From an uncultured Oceanospirillales bacterium (GTDB taxonomy: Bacteria; Pseudomonadota; Gammaproteobacteria; Pseudomonadales; Litorivicinaceae): a DNA stretch of 7,633 nucleotides. Each line of letters starts with the position of its first letter. Within the stretch, counting starts at the first letter, position 1. Position numbers and translations under genes: made by a program. This document shows positions 6,079-7,633 of the stretch, piece by piece. Under the pieces are notes generated by a model, which saw nothing but the letters and a program-made list of their open reading frames with translations, searched no databases and was not told where the DNA came from. Location: the NCBI GenBank assembly GCA_913061245.1, contig CAJXTO010000067.1, positions 1 through 7,633 of the forward strand. The letters are read 5' to 3'.

Positions 6079-6914
6079 TGAATCCAACGGGTCTTGAAGG
6101 GATTCAGAGCCAGCTACCACTCGGGCAGAGTTCTGAGCAGCCCGACAGCTATGATCCATCTGTATTGGTTGGTGTTCCTCGGACGCTTGCGCGTGGTGTT
6201 GAAGGGATTGAGCCATCCTTATTTGAGGGGCATGACCTGTGGAATTGTTGGGAAGTGTCCTGGCTCGATTCACACGGAAAGCCCGTGATGCGGATCGGCC
6301 AATTGGTGGTTCCCGCTCATAGCCCGAATCTGTGCGAATCCAAATCCTTAAAACTCTATTTGAATAGCTTCGCAAACGAACGGATTGACAGTGAATCCGA
6401 GCTTGTCTCTCGAGTCACTGATGACCTTCAACGCGTTCTGGGGGTTCGCCCTGAGTTTGTGCTCTATGCGCTTGATGACTCGCGTTTTGCTGTCGAGGCC
6501 CCGAAGGGAATTTGTATCGATTCGTTACCTGTCGATTTGGCAGTCTATGAGCCGGATCCTTTGTTGCTTCAGACTGATCCCAATCAAGCTGGGGCTGAAC
6601 GGTTTCATAGTCACCTCTTTCGGTCGAACTGTCCGGTGACAAGTCAACCGGATTGGGCGACTGTTGTGGTGAAATATAAAGCGCCTGTAAAGCTATTCCC
6701 TGAATCGTTACTGGCTTATTTGGTCTCTTACAGAAACCATACAGGCTTCCATGAAGCCTGTATTGAAAGAATTTATCAAGATTTGCTGAGTTGCCTGAAA
6801 CCGACGGAACTTGTTGTTTGGGCAGGATTTGTTCGTCGCGGTGGACTCGACATCAATCCGGTTCGATCGATGGCACCAATTAAGTTCTTGCCACCGAGGC
6901 TTGCTCGGCACTAA
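6078..6914 (+). CDS. queF: NADPH-dependent preQ0 reductase (7-cyano-7-deazaguanine reductase)
   Basis: Reduces the nitrile of preQ0 to the aminomethyl of preQ1 in the pathway to queuosine, a modified base at position 34 of some tRNAs. It is the long unimodular type (278 residues; E. coli QueF has 282), with two tandem T-fold halves. The N-terminal half carries ESKS (87-90) within ESKSLKLYLNSF. The C-terminal half has nucleophile Cys185 and Asp192 in SNCPVTSQPDW, His225-Glu226 in FHEACIER, and RRGGLDINPVRS near the end. All key residues are present. The ATG shares one base with the yadH stop codon (TAATG) and has only a weak Shine-Dalgarno, so translation is probably coupled. No other queuosine gene is in the window. 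A perfect 25-nt palindrome covers the His225-Glu226 codons. Confidence 0.97.
   Translation: MNPTGLEGIQSQLPLGQSSEQPDSYDPSVLVGVPRTLARGVEGIEPSLFEGHDLWNCWEVSWLDSHGKPVMRIGQLVVPAHSPNLCESKSLKLYLNSFANERIDSESELVSRVTDDLQRVLGVRPEFVLYALDDSRFAVEAPKGICIDSLPVDLAVYEPDPLLLQTDPNQAGAERFHSHLFRSNCPVTSQPDWATVVVKYKAPVKLFPESLLAYLVSYRNHTGFHEACIERIYQDLLSCLKPTELVVWAGFVRRGGLDINPVRSMAPIKFLPPRLARH
6739..6763. repeat. Perfect 25-nt palindrome inside queF
   Basis: The arm ATACAGGCTTC (6739-6749) is followed by CAT and then its exact reverse complement (6753-6763). In mRNA this would be an 11-bp hairpin with a 3-nt loop. It encodes part of the conserved active-site region TGFHEACI, with the loop being the His225 codon, so part of it is forced by the protein. 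No T run follows, so it is not an intrinsic terminator. Confidence 0.8.
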
Positions 6915-6933
6915 CGTTAGCAAAAATCACATG

Positions 6934-6939
6934 AGAGGA
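6934..6939 (+). promoter_or_regulatory. Ribosome binding site that decides the nitroreductase start
   Basis: AGAGGA lies 6 nt before ATG 6946. The in-frame ATG at 6931 lies before this site and has no comparable sequence of its own. Confidence 0.65.
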
Positions 6940-6945
6940 CAGAGT

Positions 6946-7500
6946 ATGTCGCCGATAGAAGCGTTACTGTCCCGCGTGTCCGTTCCGCGGGTCGTTGAGC
7001 CAGGTGTTAGTGCCGAAGAGTTGGATTTGATCTTGCGAGCGGGTCTCAGAGCCTGTGATCATGGCCGCCTTAAACCGTATCGTTTTATCTTGCTTGAAGG
7101 TGAGGCGAGAGAGCGTTTGGGTGAAGCCATGAGTGACTATCTGCATGGCGATCTTGTGGATGTCTCTGAAGAGGCTATTGAGGCTGCTAAAAATAAAGCG
7201 TTGCGCGCGCCAACACTTCTGTCTGTCATTTTCTGTCCGAACGATAACGAAAAAATTCCTGAAAGTGAGCAATTGGTAACAGCTGGTTGTGCAGCACAGT
7301 TGATTGTGACCGCGGCGCACATGCTGGGTATTGGCGCGATGTGGCGCACGGGTAACGTAACCTATTCAGGGGAGGTCTCTCGAATGCTTGAACTCGATGA
7401 GAATGAGCAAGTGGTTGCGATGATCTATCTTGGTCGGCCAGCTGCCGATTTACCATCGCCACCAGAGGTTGATCCAGAAGCGTTTTTGACGCGTCTTTGA
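6946..7500 (+). CDS. YdjA-like nitroreductase family flavoprotein
   Basis: A 184-residue protein close in length and pattern to E. coli YdjA (183 residues), a minimal FMN-dependent oxidoreductase of the nitroreductase fold that acts as a dimer. Visible landmarks are the N-terminal EALLSRVSVPRVVEP (phosphate-contact type Arg10 and Ser12), ILRAGLRACDHGRLKPYRF (29-47), GEARERLGEAM, the central TAGCAAQLIVTAAHMLGIG helix and MWRTGNVT (Trp133, Arg134, Gly136), then IYLGRPA near the end. The natural substrate of this subgroup is unknown. The ATG at 6946 has AGAGGA 6 nt upstream; an in-frame ATG at 6931 would add five residues. It follows queF by 31 bp with no terminator between, so it is probably the last gene of the yadG-yadH-queF unit. 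No clear terminator follows before tRNA-Ser. Confidence 0.93.
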   Translation: MSPIEALLSRVSVPRVVEPGVSAEELDLILRAGLRACDHGRLKPYRFILLEGEARERLGEAMSDYLHGDLVDVSEEAIEAAKNKALRAPTLLSVIFCPNDNEKIPESEQLVTAGCAAQLIVTAAHMLGIGAMWRTGNVTYSGEVSRMLELDENEQVVAMIYLGRPAADLPSPPEVDPEAFLTRL

Positions 7501-7526
7501 TTCTGGAAAAGGGCGCTTTCAGCCTG

Positions 7527-7540
7527 TATAGTGCGACGCC
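7527..7540 (+). promoter_or_regulatory. -10 box and discriminator of the tRNA-Ser gene
   Basis: TATAGT (7527-7532) is followed by GCGACGCC, a GC-rich discriminator like that of the other tRNA promoter. Transcription would start near 7539, about 5 nt before the mature tRNA. At 17 bp upstream the -35 position reads TGGAAA (7504-7509), a poor match, so the promoter is likely but incomplete. Confidence 0.5.
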
Positions 7541-7543
7541 TTC

Positions 7544-7633
7544 GGAGAGGTGCCTGAGTGGTTGAAAGGGCTCGCCTGGAAAGCGAGTATACGGGTAACC
7601 GTATCGGGGGTTCGAATCCCCCTCTCTCCGCCA
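7544..7633 (+). tRNA. tRNA-Ser (anticodon GGA)
   Basis: A 90-nt class II tRNA. The acceptor arms GGAGAGG (7544-7550) and TCTCTCC (7623-7629) pair with one G-T wobble; discriminator G7630 and CCA (7631-7633) end exactly at the window edge. The anticodon stem CTCGC/GCGAG holds the loop CTGGAAA with GGA at 7578-7580. The long variable arm pairs ATACGG with CCGTAT around GTAA, as expected for serine tRNAs. The T arm is GGGGGTTCGAATCCCCC. Confidence 0.98.

Noticed and set aside
6911..6920. Perfect 10-bp palindrome CTAACGTTAG at the end of queF
   Set aside because: Short enough to arise by chance, overlaps the stop codon, and has no promoter elements around it.
7505..7516. AAAG/CTTT hairpin after the nitroreductase gene as a terminator
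   Set aside because: Four to five pairs and no T run; it also falls within the tRNA-Ser promoter region.

Overview
The window looks like an ordinary chromosomal stretch of a gammaproteobacterium. GalU reads like the pseudomonad enzyme and lies next to ugd, as it does in pseudomonads from memory. YadG and YadH resemble the E. coli proteins along their length. QueF is the long unimodular type, and all three tRNA genes encode their 3' CCA. GC content is near one half by eye, and codon use looks even across the genes. I place it loosely in the Pseudomonadales/Oceanospirillales, possibly marine, but the species cannot be fixed from this sequence. I saw no transposase, integrase, CRISPR array, rRNA or obvious transferred island.

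Left part (1-3796, all on +): the 3' end of a short Flp-like pilin gene, then a lone HigA-type HTH antitoxin homologue with no room for its toxin. A tight unit galU - ugd - histone-deacetylase-family gene follows. GalU makes UDP-glucose, Ugd oxidises it to UDP-glucuronate, and the third gene overlaps ugd by 4 bp and encodes a zinc deacetylase with all key residues present. The first two enzymes feed glycan synthesis. The substrate of the third is unknown.

Middle (3814-4285): a tRNA promoter with a GC-rich discriminator, tRNA-Glu(UUC), tRNA-Gly(GCC) and a clear intrinsic terminator. Next comes a possible sigma70-type promoter and a 44-codon ORF for a single-pass membrane peptide with a cysteine-rich tail. 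This small gene is the best candidate here for something undescribed.

Right part (4355-7500): a second tight + strand unit, yadG - yadH (ABC-2 transporter) - queF (queuosine precursor reductase) - ydjA-like nitroreductase. Stop and start codons overlap between the first three, and a 31 bp gap precedes the last. queF contains a perfect 25-nt palindrome over its catalytic His/Glu codons. The window ends exactly at the CCA of tRNA-Ser(GGA).

I do not see a striking new multi-gene system. The items most worth a second look are the small Cys-rich membrane peptide, the deacetylase in the UDP-sugar unit, the toxin-less HigA homologue with a palindromic upstream region, and the queF palindrome.
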